From CAVTSA01 sp963790575 (GTDB lineage: Bacteria; Chloroflexota; Dormibacteria; Dormibacterales; Dormibacteraceae), in assembly GCA_963790575.1 (NCBI GenBank), contig CAWBPD010000005.1, positions 62,001 to 126,000 of the forward strand: 64,000 nucleotides of DNA. The letters are read 5' to 3'. Under the pieces are notes generated by a model. The model worked only from the letters and a program-made list of their open reading frames with translations, was not told where the DNA came from and did not search any database. Position numbers and translations under genes: made by a program. Positions 39,631 to 48,997 of the stretch are shown one piece after another; position 1 is the first letter of the stretch; each line of letters begins with the position of its first letter.

Positions 39631-42006
39631 TCAGGCGGCAGGCGGCGCGGCGACGGCGGTCAGGTCGGGGATCGCCTCCCGCAGCACGGTGCCCACGTCC
39701 TCGACCAACACGATCTCCAGCCGCTCACGCAGCTCCGCCGGCAGGTCGTCCAGGTCGGCCTCGTTGTCCCGCGGCACCAGCACCCGGCGGATCCCCGCCC
39801 GGTTGGCGGCGAGGAGCTTCTCCTTCAAGCCGCCGATCGGGAGCACCCGCCCGCGCAGCGTGATCTCACCCGTCATGGCCAGATCGGCCCGCACCGGCCG
39901 CCCGGTCAGCACCGAGGTGATCGCGGTCAGCATGGTGACGCCGGCCGAGGGCCCCTCCTTGCGGATGGCGCCGGCGGGCACGTGCACGTGGACGTCCTGC
40001 TGGTCCAGGGTCTCGCGCGAGATCTCGAACTCGTCGGCGTGCGCCTTGAGGTAGGAGAGGGCGGCGTTCGCCGACTCCTTCATGACGTCGCCCAGCTGCC
40101 CGGTCAGCTGGAGGCGACCGTTGCCCGGCATCCGGGTCGCCTCCACGAACACGATGTCCCCGCCCACCGGCGACCAGGTGAGGCCGGTCGCGATGCCGGG
40201 GCTGGATTCCCGCTCGGCTCGCTCCAGGTGGAAGCGCCGGGTCCCCAACGCCTCGCGGATCCGCGCTCGGTCGATCCGGACCGGCGGCTCGACCTCACCG
40301 GCGGCGATTCCCGACGCGGAACGCCGCAGCACCCCGGCCAGCTCCCGCTCCAGGTTCCGCACGCCGGCCTCCCGAGTGTACTCGCGGATCACGACCCGGA
40401 TCATCCGCTCCGGAATCCGGACCTCGCTGCGGCGCAGTCCTTGCGCGGCGGTCTGCTTGGGGATCAGGAAGCGGCGGGCGATCTGAACCTTCTCGTCCTC
40501 GGTGTAGCCGGCCAGCTGCAGCACCTCGAGCCGGTCGCGGAGCGCGTCCGGCACCGTCTCCAGCGTGTTCGCGGTGCAGATGAACATGACGCGCGAGAGG
40601 TCGAAGGGGATGTCAAGGTAGTTGTCCCGGAACTCCCGGTTCTGCTCCGGGTCCAGTACCTCGAGCAGTGCCGAGGAGGGATCGCCGCGCCAGTCCGCCG
40701 CCAGCTTGTCGATCTCGTCGAGCATGAAGACTGGGTCGTTGGACTCGGCGCGCCGAATGGCCTGGATGATGCGGCCTGGCATGGCGCCGATGTAGGTCCG
40801 GCGATGGCCGCGGATTTCCGCCTCGTCGTGGACCCCGCCCAGCGAAGCCCGGGCGAAGGTGCGCCGCATCGCGCGCGCGATCGACTGCCCCAGGGAGGTC
40901 TTGCCCACACCGGGCGGGCCCACGAAGCAGAGGATCGGTTCCCGGTGGGGGCCGTCGAGGCCGCGGTCCGATCGCAGCCGCCGGACCGCCAGGTGCTCGA
41001 CGATGCGCTGCTTGATCTTCTCCAACGCCCAGTGGTCGTGGTCGAGGACACGCCGTGCGCGCGCCACATCGAGCTCACCCGCGGTCGACCGCTGCCAGGG
41101 CAGGCTGCAGAGGATCTCCAGATAGGTGCGGACGATCGACGACTCCGGGGAGGCGGACGGGATGCGCTCCAGGCGGGCCAGCTCCCGGTCCGCCTCGCGG
41201 CGTGCCTCGCCCGTCATGCCCGACGCGTCGACCTGGGCGCGCAGCTCGGCGATCTCGGCCGCTTCCTGATCGACCTCCCCCAGCTCGCGTGCGATCGCCC
41301 GCTGCTGCTCGCGGAGGAAGTACTCGCGCTGCGAGCGACCGATCGACTCCTCGGCCTGTGACTGGATGCGGCGGCCCACCTCCAGGACCTCCAGCTCGTG
41401 GGCCATCAGGGAGAGCAAGAGCCTCAGCTTGTCACGCCCGGTGTCCAGCTCCAGTACCTCCTGGCGCTGCTCCAGGGTCAGCCGCACGTGATGGGCGAGG
41501 AAGTAGGCGAGATGGATCTGGTCCTCGATCGCCATCGCCGTCGATAGGAGGTCGGCGGGGAGATAGGGGGCCACCGCGACCAGCCGCTGGAAGGAGGCCT
41601 GGGCGCTCCGCGTCAGCGCCTCGGCGTCGATCGCCGGCCGGCCCTGCTCCGGCGTCTCGGGCAGCGGGCTCAGCTCGCAGCGCAGGTACGGCCGGTCCTG
41701 GCCGGCGGCGTGCAGCGAGATCCGCTCGATGCCCTGCACGGCGATCTGCACGGTGCCGTCCGGCATCTTCAGCAGGTGCTGGATCTGAACCTTGGTACCG
41801 ACGTGGTGGATCTGGTCGAAGGCGGCGTCTTCCACCGTCTCGTCGTACTGGGCGGCGACCGCGATCACCCGCTCGTCGACGGGGAGGTCGTCGAGGAGCC
41901 GGAGGGAGCGGGGACGGCCGACCGCGAGGGGCACCAGGAGGTGCGGGAACACGACGGTGTTTTTCAGCGGCAGCACGGGCAGCGTACGGAGCTGGGGCTC
42001 GGTCAT
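39631..42006 (-). CDS. lon: ATP-dependent protease LonA
   Basis: The 791-residue protein has the N-terminal substrate domain (TLPVLPLKNTVVFPHLLVPL), AAA+ module with Walker A GPPGVGKTSLGQSIA and Walker B FMLDEIDKL, and the protease domain with catalytic Ser in KEGPSAGVTMLTA (about residue 687) and Lys in GGLKEKLLAA (about 727). It degrades misfolded and regulatory proteins in the cytosol. ATG 42006 overlaps the stop of the lipoprotein gene by one base (TGATG), so lon is the second gene of an operon. No heat-shock operator such as CIRCE or HAIR is apparent to me. Confidence 0.95.
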   Translation of the reverse strand: MTEPQLRTLPVLPLKNTVVFPHLLVPLAVGRPRSLRLLDDLPVDERVIAVAAQYDETVEDAAFDQIHHVGTKVQIQHLLKMPDGTVQIAVQGIERISLHAAGQDRPYLRCELSPLPETPEQGRPAIDAEALTRSAQASFQRLVAVAPYLPADLLSTAMAIEDQIHLAYFLAHHVRLTLEQRQEVLELDTGRDKLRLLLSLMAHELEVLEVGRRIQSQAEESIGRSQREYFLREQQRAIARELGEVDQEAAEIAELRAQVDASGMTGEARREADRELARLERIPSASPESSIVRTYLEILCSLPWQRSTAGELDVARARRVLDHDHWALEKIKQRIVEHLAVRRLRSDRGLDGPHREPILCFVGPPGVGKTSLGQSIARAMRRTFARASLGGVHDEAEIRGHRRTYIGAMPGRIIQAIRRAESNDPVFMLDEIDKLAADWRGDPSSALLEVLDPEQNREFRDNYLDIPFDLSRVMFICTANTLETVPDALRDRLEVLQLAGYTEDEKVQIARRFLIPKQTAAQGLRRSEVRIPERMIRVVIREYTREAGVRNLERELAGVLRRSASGIAAGEVEPPVRIDRARIREALGTRRFHLERAERESSPGIATGLTWSPVGGDIVFVEATRMPGNGRLQLTGQLGDVMKESANAALSYLKAHADEFEISRETLDQQDVHVHVPAGAIRKEGPSAGVTMLTAITSVLTGRPVRADLAMTGEITLRGRVLPIGGLKEKLLAANRAGIRRVLVPRDNEADLDDLPAELRERLEIVLVEDVGTVLREAIPDLTAVAAPPAA

Positions 42007-42782
42007 CAGCTCGGGCTCGGACTCGGGCTGGGACTCGCGCTGGGGTTCGCGAACTGCGCGTTGACCGACGCCAGCAGCTGCAGGAAAAAGGTGGTGCTGG
42101 GCGTCGACTGCGGCTGCTGGAGGTCGATCAAGTACACGAGCGTTCCCAGCTTGCGCTCGATGAAGTACTCGGTGCCGCCGCCGTTGGTGAGGTAGACGAA
42201 GACCTGGGTCGGGATCCCGGCCAGGCTGATCGAGCTCTCGCTGCCGGTGTCCTCGGTGCCGGCCGACAGCGGCAGGTTGGGCAGTGCCGTGGCGGCGGCT
42301 GCGCTCTGGAGGTGCAGGCTCCCGCCCGCGGGATCGCCGGCGGGTGCGGTGAAGATGGCCGGGTTGCCCGACTGGACCGACCAGGTGGTCGGGTAGAGCA
42401 TGGTCAGCGTCCCGCCCAGAGAGTAGCTGGTCATCGAACGGTTGATCACGTACTGGGGCGAGTCGACGATCCAGCCGTCGACGCTGTGGTGGCGGTCCCG
42501 CACATGCAGCCAGTCCTGGCCGCTCGCGTGCTCTTGTTCGACGGTCGACACCTTGGCCCCGCAGGCCAGCGTGTAGACGCGTTTGGCGGTGAGCGAGGGC
42601 TGCGAGTGCACCTGGAGGCCGAGCGCGGGGAGGATCCAGACCGACCCGTTGGAGGCCCGCGCCGGCCCCGGGGTCGCGGTCGGCGACGACCGGCGTGCGG
42701 AGGAGGCCGGGTTGCCCCCGCCGCCCGCGCTGGGCGCCGAGCAAGCCACCAGCAGGAGCGCGCACAGCATCGCCGGCGCCAC
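42006..42782 (-). CDS. Lipoprotein with SH3-like domain
   Basis: The protein has about 258 residues. A signal peptide with lipobox (MLCALLLVACSAP) is followed by a Ser/Pro linker. An SH3-like repeat (LQVHSQPSLTAKRVYTLACG to DGWIVDSPQ, about residues 55-110) and a C-terminal domain with an Ser-Pro repeat tail follow. It would be anchored outside the membrane. Function unknown. GTG 42782 is a best guess for the start; the open frame extends far upstream, overlapping the divergent glmU promoter. It is translationally coupled to lon. Confidence 0.75.
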   Translation of the reverse strand: MAPAMLCALLLVACSAPSAGGGGNPASSARRSSPTATPGPARASNGSVWILPALGLQVHSQPSLTAKRVYTLACGAKVSTVEQEHASGQDWLHVRDRHHSVDGWIVDSPQYVINRSMTSYSLGGTLTMLYPTTWSVQSGNPAIFTAPAGDPAGGSLHLQSAAAATALPNLPLSAGTEDTGSESSISLAGIPTQVFVYLTNGGGTEYFIERKLGTLVYLIDLQQPQSTPSTTFFLQLLASVNAQFANPSASPSPSPSPS

Positions 42783-42893
42783 CCGCCGCCACCGGCCGTT
42801 CGACGGCAGATGGGTGCTACGTGGGCCGGAGTGGCCCCCTTTCGCTAGCAAACGGGCCTCTCCCGGGCGCGTGGGGCCATCACGGCGGGACCG

Positions 42894-42899
42894 TATACT
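42894..42899 (+). promoter_or_regulatory. Probable -10 box of the glmU-prs operon
   Basis: TATACT at 42894 lies about 37 nt upstream of the TTG start of glmU, leaving room for a short leader with its own ribosome site (GGGGAG at 42926). The -35 region is weak. Confidence 0.5.
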
Positions 42900-42936
42900 T
42901 TGGCCCACCCGACCCGACCTCCACGGGGAGTACCGC

Positions 42937-44337
42937 TTGCGTAATCGACCACTCTGGGCCGTCATCCTAGCTGCCGGGCAAGGGAGCCGGATGCATTCGA
43001 AGGTGCCCAAGGTGCTGCATCCGCTCGAGGGCCGGCCCATGATCGACCTGGTCCTCGATGCCTGCCTCGGCGCCGGCGCGCGGGAGGCGCTGGTGGTGGT
43101 CTCGCCGCAGTCCCCCGAGGTCGGCCGGCACGTGGAGGAGCGGGCGCGCATCATCGTGCAGGACGCCGCGCGCGGCACCGGCGACGCCGTCGGCACCGTG
43201 TCCTCCGACCTCATCCGGGACAAGGACCTCTTGATCGTCCACGGTGACCAGCCACTGCTCCGACCCCGGACGCTGGCCGCCCTGGTGGCCGCCCACCACG
43301 AGAGCAACGCGGTCGCCACCATCGCCTCCACCCACGCGCCCGGGCGGCCGGACGGACGCATCCTGCGCGACCCCTCAGGTCGCTTTCTGCGCATCGTCGA
43401 GCATCGAGACGCGACGCCGGCCGAGCGCGAGATCGCGGAGGTCAACGTCGGCGCCTACTGCGTCCGCGGGGCCTCGGTGGGGCCGGCGCTGGCCCGGCTC
43501 CGCCCCGACAACGCGCAGGGCGAGCTCTATCTCACCGACCTCTTTCCGCTGCTCGCCCATGTCCACGTCTTCCCGATCGCCGACCCGGAGGAGGCGACCG
43601 GGATCAACGACCGGGTGGAGCTGGCGCGAGCGGCCGCCATCCTGCGACGGCGACGGCTGGAAGACCTGATGCGCCATGGAGTCACCGTGGTGGACCCGGC
43701 GACCACCCTGGTCGAGCAGGAGGTGGAGATCGGCGAGGACACGGTCTTGGAGCCGGGAACCCTGATCCGCGGCCGGACCACGGTGGGTCGCGGCTGCCAC
43801 CTCGGGCCCTTCACCGAGATCATCGATGCCACCATCGGGGAGGGGGTCACCGTCACCCACTCGTGGGTCAGCGGCGCGCGCATCGGCGATGGCTCCGACT
43901 GCGGCCCCTTCGCGAAGCTGCGGCCGGGCACCGACATCGGGCCCGGCGTCCACGTCGGGAGCTTCGCGGAGCTGGTCCGGACCCGGGTCGGCAGCGGCAG
44001 TGCCGTGCCCCACGTCTCCTACCTCGGCGACACCACCGTCGGAGAGCGGGTTAACGTGGCGGCGGGGACCATCACCGCCAACTACGATGGCATCAGCAAG
44101 AATCCGACCCGCATCGGAGATGACGTGTTCCTGGGCGTCGACACCATGTTGGTGGCGCCGGTCGAGGTGGGGCGGAGGGCCCGAACGGGAGCCGGGTCGG
44201 TGGTGACCCGGGATGTGCCGGAAGGAACCACGGTGGTAGGCATGCCGGCGCGCCGCGTCCGGCGCACGAACCCGGGTGCAACCCCGGGGGGTGGGCAGGC
44301 CGCGGACAAGAGTGGCGCGACGCCGGAGGAGCGGTGA
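42937..44337 (+). CDS. glmU: Bifunctional UDP-GlcNAc pyrophosphorylase / GlcN-1-P acetyltransferase
   Basis: The 466-residue protein has LAAGQGSRMHSKVPKVLHPL at the N-terminus (uridyltransferase site), VHGDQPLLRP, and IAEVNVGAYCV. The left-handed beta-helix runs from about residue 255. The acetyltransferase His is kept in AVPHVSYLGD, followed by NVAAGTITANYDG. It makes UDP-GlcNAc for peptidoglycan. The start is TTG 42937 with GGGGAG 6-7 nt upstream. Its stop overlaps the ATG of prs, the usual glmU-prs pairing. Confidence 0.93.
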   Translation: MRNRPLWAVILAAGQGSRMHSKVPKVLHPLEGRPMIDLVLDACLGAGAREALVVVSPQSPEVGRHVEERARIIVQDAARGTGDAVGTVSSDLIRDKDLLIVHGDQPLLRPRTLAALVAAHHESNAVATIASTHAPGRPDGRILRDPSGRFLRIVEHRDATPAEREIAEVNVGAYCVRGASVGPALARLRPDNAQGELYLTDLFPLLAHVHVFPIADPEEATGINDRVELARAAAILRRRRLEDLMRHGVTVVDPATTLVEQEVEIGEDTVLEPGTLIRGRTTVGRGCHLGPFTEIIDATIGEGVTVTHSWVSGARIGDGSDCGPFAKLRPGTDIGPGVHVGSFAELVRTRVGSGSAVPHVSYLGDTTVGERVNVAAGTITANYDGISKNPTRIGDDVFLGVDTMLVAPVEVGRRARTGAGSVVTRDVPEGTTVVGMPARRVRRTNPGATPGGGQAADKSGATPEER

Positions 44338-45326
44338 TGATCGGGAGGGTCCAGACGGCGGTGGAGTTCGCGAGCGAGGACGTCTCTCCGTGGGGGGAGT
44401 TGAAGGTCGTGAGCGGCACCGCCAACCCCGAGCTGGCGGAGCGCATCGCGACCGGGATCGGGGTCCCGGTGACCGACTCCGGCATCCGCAGCTTCTCGGA
44501 CACCGAGATCACCGCCAAGATCGGCGATTCCATGCGGGGTCACGACGTGTTCGTCGTGCAGCCCACCAGCCCTCCCGTCAACGAGCACCTGATGGAGCTC
44601 TTCATCCTGCTCGATGCGCTGCGGCGGGCCTCCGCGGGCCGCGTCACGGCGGTCGTCCCTTACTACGCGTACGCCCGCAAGGAGCGGAAGTCCCAGCCGC
44701 GGGAGCCGATCTCGGCCAAGCTGATCGCCAACTTCATCCAGATCGCGGGCGCCGACCGCCTGCTCCTCCTCGACCTGCACGTGGACGCCATCGAGGGCTT
44801 CTTCGACGTGCCCACCGATCACCTGACCGCCCGCAAGATCCTGGCCGGCCATCTGGTGGAGCAGGGCCTCCACCGCTGCGCGGTGGTGGCGCCGGACGCC
44901 GGAGGCGCCAAGCGGGCGGAGTCGATGGCCACGCTGCTGGGCGCCCCCACCGTTTTCGTCTACAAGGGCCGGCCTCGCGATGAGGTGTCCGAGGTCCTGG
45001 AGGTGGCCGGGGATGTCGAGGGCCGGGACTGCGTCGTGGTCGACGACATGGTGACCACCGGTGGCACCCTGATCGCGGTCGCCGACTCGCTGAAGAGGCG
45101 CGGCGCGCGGCGGGTGGTGGCCGCCGTGACGCATGCCTTGCTCACCGGGCACAGCTCGGAGCGCCTGGAAGCCTCGGGAATCGACGAGTTGGTGGTCACG
45201 GATTCGATCCCGGTGCCACCCGAGAAGCAGAGCCCGCGCATGACGGTCCTCAGCGTGGCGCCCCTGCTCGCGGAGGCGATCCTGCGCGTGCACCAGAATC
45301 GTAGTGTGAGCGCGCTGTTCCAGTGA
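44337..45326 (+). CDS. prs: Ribose-phosphate pyrophosphokinase
   Basis: The 329-residue protein has the flexible loop YYAYARKERKSQPREPIS, LLLDLHVDAIEGFFDVP, and the PRPP-binding loop VVVDDMVTTGGTL. It makes PRPP from ribose 5-phosphate and ATP for nucleotide, His and Trp synthesis. ATG 44337 is used because GGAGGAG precedes it; GTG 44334 is one codon earlier. It differs slightly from classic enzymes: YARKERK instead of YARQDRK in the loop. Confidence 0.93.
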   Translation: MIGRVQTAVEFASEDVSPWGELKVVSGTANPELAERIATGIGVPVTDSGIRSFSDTEITAKIGDSMRGHDVFVVQPTSPPVNEHLMELFILLDALRRASAGRVTAVVPYYAYARKERKSQPREPISAKLIANFIQIAGADRLLLLDLHVDAIEGFFDVPTDHLTARKILAGHLVEQGLHRCAVVAPDAGGAKRAESMATLLGAPTVFVYKGRPRDEVSEVLEVAGDVEGRDCVVVDDMVTTGGTLIAVADSLKRRGARRVVAAVTHALLTGHSSERLEASGIDELVVTDSIPVPPEKQSPRMTVLSVAPLLAEAILRVHQNRSVSALFQ

Positions 45327-45396
45327 TGACCGGCGCTGACAAACCTCCCCAACCCGGCGGGGCCTGGCCCCGCAACCCCACGATGAAGAGCCCGCG

Positions 45397-46743
45397 ATGA
45401 CCGATGCCGACTGGGGCCTGGTCGTCTTCCTTGTCGTGTGCATCCTGTTCGCCGCCACCGCCTCCGGCGTGGAGACGGCGATGACGTCCATCAACCGGTT
45501 CCGGCTCAGCCACCTGGTCGACGAAGGCCGCCGGGGCGCCGCCACGCTGCAGGGGCTGCGGAACGACCCCAACCGCTTCCTCTCCACCATCCTGGTGGTG
45601 AACACGGCGGCTGTGATCTTCGCCTCCTTCGCGGTGACGTTGCTGACGGTGAACCTGATGCCGCCTCGGTGGGGGTTCGCCGGTCAGTTCCTGATCTCGC
45701 TGGTCTTCAGCATCCTGGCGTTGATCTTCGCCGAGGTGACGCCCAAGTCGCTGGCCATCCGCAGCGCGGAGCCGATCGCGCTGGTCGCGGCACGGCCGGT
45801 GGATGTCCTGAGCCGGGCGCTGCGCCCGGTGATCTGGTTCATCACGCTGGTCGCGCGGGCCGCCACCGCCGGCCGCGGCGCACCCCGCCCGTTCTTGACC
45901 GAGGACGAACTGTTGACACTGCTCAACGTCTCCGAGGAGCAGGGCGTCATCGAGGAGCAGGAGCGCGACATGATCAACCAGGTCATCGAGGCGGGAGACA
46001 AGCCGGTGCGCGAGGTGATGGTGCCCCGCACCGACATCGCCTCCGTCGACAAGAAGGCGACCTTGCAGGAGGTGGTGAGCGTGCTCAACGACACCGGGCA
46101 CACCCGGCTTCCGATCCGGGACGGCGACGTGGACCGGATCGTGGGGCTGGTCCACATGAAGGACCTGGCGGCTTTCCTCCTCCAACGCGATCCCGCCCAG
46201 CCGTTCAGGCTCGACGCGGTGCAGCGGCCGATGACGTACACGCCGCAGACCAAAAAGGTGATGGAGCTCCTCCATGAGATGCAGGAAGAGCGCGTGCACA
46301 TGAAGGTCGTGGTCGACGAGTACGGCGGAACCGCCGGCCTGGTCACCCTGGAGGACCTGCTGGAGCAGATCGTAGGCGAGATCCGGGACGAGTACGACCA
46401 GGAGGAGGAAGAGGAGTTCCGGATCCTCGATGAGCACACGGCCCAGGTCGACGGGCGTTATCCGATGGAGGACCTGAGCGAGGAGCTGCACCTGGGCATC
46501 CCGGAGAGCGACGACTACGACTCGGTGGGCGGCTACGTCCTCGACGTGCTGGGTGAGGTGCCGGACGGTGGGACCACCTTCGACGCCGGCGGCGTGCACT
46601 GGACGGTGACCCAGGTGGACGGCAACCGGGTGGTGCGGGTGACGCTCCACTCCGAGCATCCCTGGCCTGACGACACCCTGGTCGACGCCGGCCTCAAGGC
46701 GCCGCCTCCACGACCGCTGATCGAGAGCCCCGACCCGGAGTAG
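45397..46743 (+). CDS. CNNM/CorC (HlyC) family membrane protein with CBS domains
   Basis: The 448-residue protein begins with a four-span DUF21/CNNM domain (residues 1-160). Two CBS domains follow (EVMVPRTDIASVDKK; VVVDEYGGTAGLVTLEDLLE, about residues 205-330), and then the C-terminal CorC_HlyC domain (YPMEDLSEELHLGIPESDD YDSVGGYV). Family members are linked to Mg2+ export or sensing. GAGCCC precedes ATG 45397 without a strong ribosome site. The gene stands alone. Confidence 0.9.
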   Translation: MTDADWGLVVFLVVCILFAATASGVETAMTSINRFRLSHLVDEGRRGAATLQGLRNDPNRFLSTILVVNTAAVIFASFAVTLLTVNLMPPRWGFAGQFLISLVFSILALIFAEVTPKSLAIRSAEPIALVAARPVDVLSRALRPVIWFITLVARAATAGRGAPRPFLTEDELLTLLNVSEEQGVIEEQERDMINQVIEAGDKPVREVMVPRTDIASVDKKATLQEVVSVLNDTGHTRLPIRDGDVDRIVGLVHMKDLAAFLLQRDPAQPFRLDAVQRPMTYTPQTKKVMELLHEMQEERVHMKVVVDEYGGTAGLVTLEDLLEQIVGEIRDEYDQEEEEEFRILDEHTAQVDGRYPMEDLSEELHLGIPESDDYDSVGGYVLDVLGEVPDGGTTFDAGGVHWTVTQVDGNRVVRVTLHSEHPWPDDTLVDAGLKAPPPRPLIESPDPE

Positions 46744-46768
46744 GCGCCGCGCGGGGGCGCGAAACGGG

Positions 46769-46889
46769 CCCGGAGGTGCACTGTGCACCAACGGGGGTTA
46801 TCGGGCTTGGGTTATCGGGCGGAGTTGGCGCCCGGACGTGCACCAACGCGGGTTATCCGGCGGGGTTGGGGCCCGGAGGTGCACCATCG
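46769..46889. repeat. Family-B repeat locus, inverted relative to the copy at 16.9 kb
   Basis: Three related units contain GGCCCGGAGGTGCAC, GCGCCCGGACGTGCACC and GGGGCCCGGAGGTGCACC, with GGGTTAT spacers. The first also contains GTGCACTGTGCAC, part of the 20-bp palindrome at 16977. The last unit includes the probable GTG start of recO (46879). Confidence 0.8.
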
Positions 46890-47655
46890 GGAGATCAGCA
46901 CCTATCGCGACCAGGCGATCATCCTGCGCAGCCTGGACTACGGCGAGGCGGACCGCATCCTCACCCTGCTCACCAAGGACCACGGCAAGGTGGGCGCCAT
47001 CGCCAAAGGTGTGCGCCGCCAGCCGAGCCGGCTCGGCCCCGCGCTGCAGGTCTATCACCACGTCGACGTGCAGCTGGCTTCGGGCCACAACCTCGACGTT
47101 GTGACCCAGGCGGTGCCGGTGGCGGGCCCGCGGATGCCGGCCGATATCGAATGGACGGCGCGCGCCGCCGTGATCTGCGAGCTGGCCGACAGCACCAGCG
47201 AGGAGCGGCACCCGGAGCCGGACGTCTTCGCCCTCACGCGCGACGGCCTGGCCGAGCTGGCTCTGGAGCCGGAGCCGAGGCGGGCCACCGCGCGCTTTCT
47301 GATGGAGGTGCTGCTGCGTCTCGGGTACGGCCCGCGTCTCCGCGAGTGCGCGGGCTGCGAACGCCCGCTGCCCGAGGCGCCGGCGGCGTTCTCACCGGAG
47401 GCGGGCGGCTTCCTCTGCTCCGACTGCGCCCGGCCCGGGACGCCGCTGGTGCCGGTGCGGGCGATCAAGGTCCTGCGGGTCCTGGAGGCGGGCGACATCG
47501 ATCTCTACCGAAAGCTCAAACTGTCGGACGAGCTGCTCTCCTCGTTGGAGGACGTGCTCGAGGCGCAGTTGGAGTTCCACCTCGACCGGCAACTGCGCTC
47601 GCTGCGCTTCCTGCGTCAGATGCGGCGCGCGCAGCCGGCCCCCGACCGGACGTGA
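46879..47655 (+). CDS. recO: DNA repair protein RecO
   Basis: The 258-residue protein has an N-terminal OB fold (YRDQAIILRSLDYGEADRIL, KDHGKVGAIAKGVRRQPSRL). A C-terminal helical domain includes two Cys pairs (CAGCERPL and CSDCARP) as in zinc-containing RecO. It loads RecA onto SSB-covered DNA with RecR. GTG 46879 starts just ahead of the conserved domain, and the preceding GGAG could serve as ribosome site. The frame stays open to 46783 but that part consists of family-B repeats. The recO-glyQS order is common. Confidence 0.88.
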   Translation: MHHREISTYRDQAIILRSLDYGEADRILTLLTKDHGKVGAIAKGVRRQPSRLGPALQVYHHVDVQLASGHNLDVVTQAVPVAGPRMPADIEWTARAAVICELADSTSEERHPEPDVFALTRDGLAELALEPEPRRATARFLMEVLLRLGYGPRLRECAGCERPLPEAPAAFSPEAGGFLCSDCARPGTPLVPVRAIKVLRVLEAGDIDLYRKLKLSDELLSSLEDVLEAQLEFHLDRQLRSLRFLRQMRRAQPAPDRT

Positions 47656-47666
47656 AAGGACAGGAC

Positions 47667-48980
47667 GTGATCGAACGCGAGCAGTTGATGGACCGGGTGG
47701 TGGCGCTGTGCAAGCGCCGGGGCTTCGTCTACCCGTCGAGCGAGATCTACGGTGGGCTCAACGCGGTCTACGACTTCGGACCCTACGGGGTGGCGATGAC
47801 GCGCGCGATCCGGAACCTCTGGTGGCGCCGCATGGTGGAGCTGCGTGACGACGTGGTGGGGTTGGAGGCGTCGATCCTGATGAACCCCGCGGTCTGGGTC
47901 GCGTCCGGCCACGTCTCCGGCTTCTCCGACCCGTTGGTCGACTGTCTCGGCACCTGCCGCAAACGCTGGCGGGCCGACCACCTGGAGACCGATCGCTGCC
48001 CCGAGTGCGGCGGGCCCCTTTCCGCCCCGCGCCAGTTCAACCTCATGTTCAAGACCCATGTCGGTCCGGTCGAGGACGACGCCGCGGTGGTCTACCTGCG
48101 GCCGGAGACGGCGCAGGGGATGTTCGTCGACTTCAAGAACGTCCTCAACTCGATGCGGGTCAAGGTGCCCTTCGGCATCGCGCAGCAGGGCCGCTCCTTT
48201 CGCAACGAGATCTCGCCCGGCAACTTCATCTTCCGGCTGCGCGAGTTCGAGCAGATGGAGATGGAGTACTTCGTCAAGCCGGGGGACGACGACGAGGCCT
48301 ACGCCTACTGGATCCAGGAGCGGCACGACTGGTACGTCCGCGATCTCGGCATCCGGCCCGAGCGACTGCGGCTGCGGCAGCATGGGCCGGAGGAGCTTTC
48401 GCACTACTCGAAAGCGGCCACCGACATCGAGTACGAGTACCCCTTCGGGTGGGGCGAACTCGAGGGCGTCGCCAACCGGACCGACTACGACCTCCGGGCC
48501 CACCAGGAGCACTCGAAGCAAGACCTCACGTACCTGGACCAGGAGTCCGGAGAGCGCTACCTCCCCTACGTCATCGAGCCGGCGGTGAGCATCGTGCGCA
48601 TCATGATCATGGCTCTGCTCGACGCCTACGACGAGGACGAGGTCCGCGGCGAGACCCGCGTCGTCCTCCGCCTGCACCCCAACCTGGCCCCGGTTCAGGT
48701 GGCGGTGATGCCGCTCTCCAAGAAGGAAACGCTGATCGAGCCGGCGCGGCGCGTGCAGGCGCTGCTCCGCCGGCGCTATCGCGTCGAGTACGACCAGACG
48801 GGCGGCAACATCGGCCGCCGCTACCGCCGCCAGGACGAGATCGGCACACCGTTCTGCGTCACCGTCGACTTCGACACGCTGGACGATCAGGCGGTCACGA
48901 TCCGCGAGCGCGACTCGATGGAGCAGGAGCGGATCCCGATCGAGCGCTTGGTAGAGCGGGTGGGAGAGCGTCTGAGCTGA
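47667..48980 (+). CDS. glyQS: Glycyl-tRNA synthetase, single-chain (alpha2) type
   Basis: The 437-residue class II synthetase opens VVALCKRRGFVYPSSEIYGG LNAVYDFGPYG. It has a small zinc motif (CLGTCRKRW..CPECGG), motif 2 region IAQQGRSFRNEISPGNFIFR, and motif 3-like DYDLRAHQEHSKQDL with a C-terminal anticodon-binding domain. This is the bacterial/eukaryotic alpha2 form rather than the alpha2beta2 enzyme. I use GTG 47667 because AAAGGA lies 6 nt upstream; GTG 47652 overlapping the recO stop is possible. Confidence 0.93.
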   Translation: MIEREQLMDRVVALCKRRGFVYPSSEIYGGLNAVYDFGPYGVAMTRAIRNLWWRRMVELRDDVVGLEASILMNPAVWVASGHVSGFSDPLVDCLGTCRKRWRADHLETDRCPECGGPLSAPRQFNLMFKTHVGPVEDDAAVVYLRPETAQGMFVDFKNVLNSMRVKVPFGIAQQGRSFRNEISPGNFIFRLREFEQMEMEYFVKPGDDDEAYAYWIQERHDWYVRDLGIRPERLRLRQHGPEELSHYSKAATDIEYEYPFGWGELEGVANRTDYDLRAHQEHSKQDLTYLDQESGERYLPYVIEPAVSIVRIMIMALLDAYDEDEVRGETRVVLRLHPNLAPVQVAVMPLSKKETLIEPARRVQALLRRRYRVEYDQTGGNIGRRYRRQDEIGTPFCVTVDFDTLDDQAVTIRERDSMEQERIPIERLVERVGERLS

Positions 48981-48997
48981 CCCGGAGTGGGCCGACG

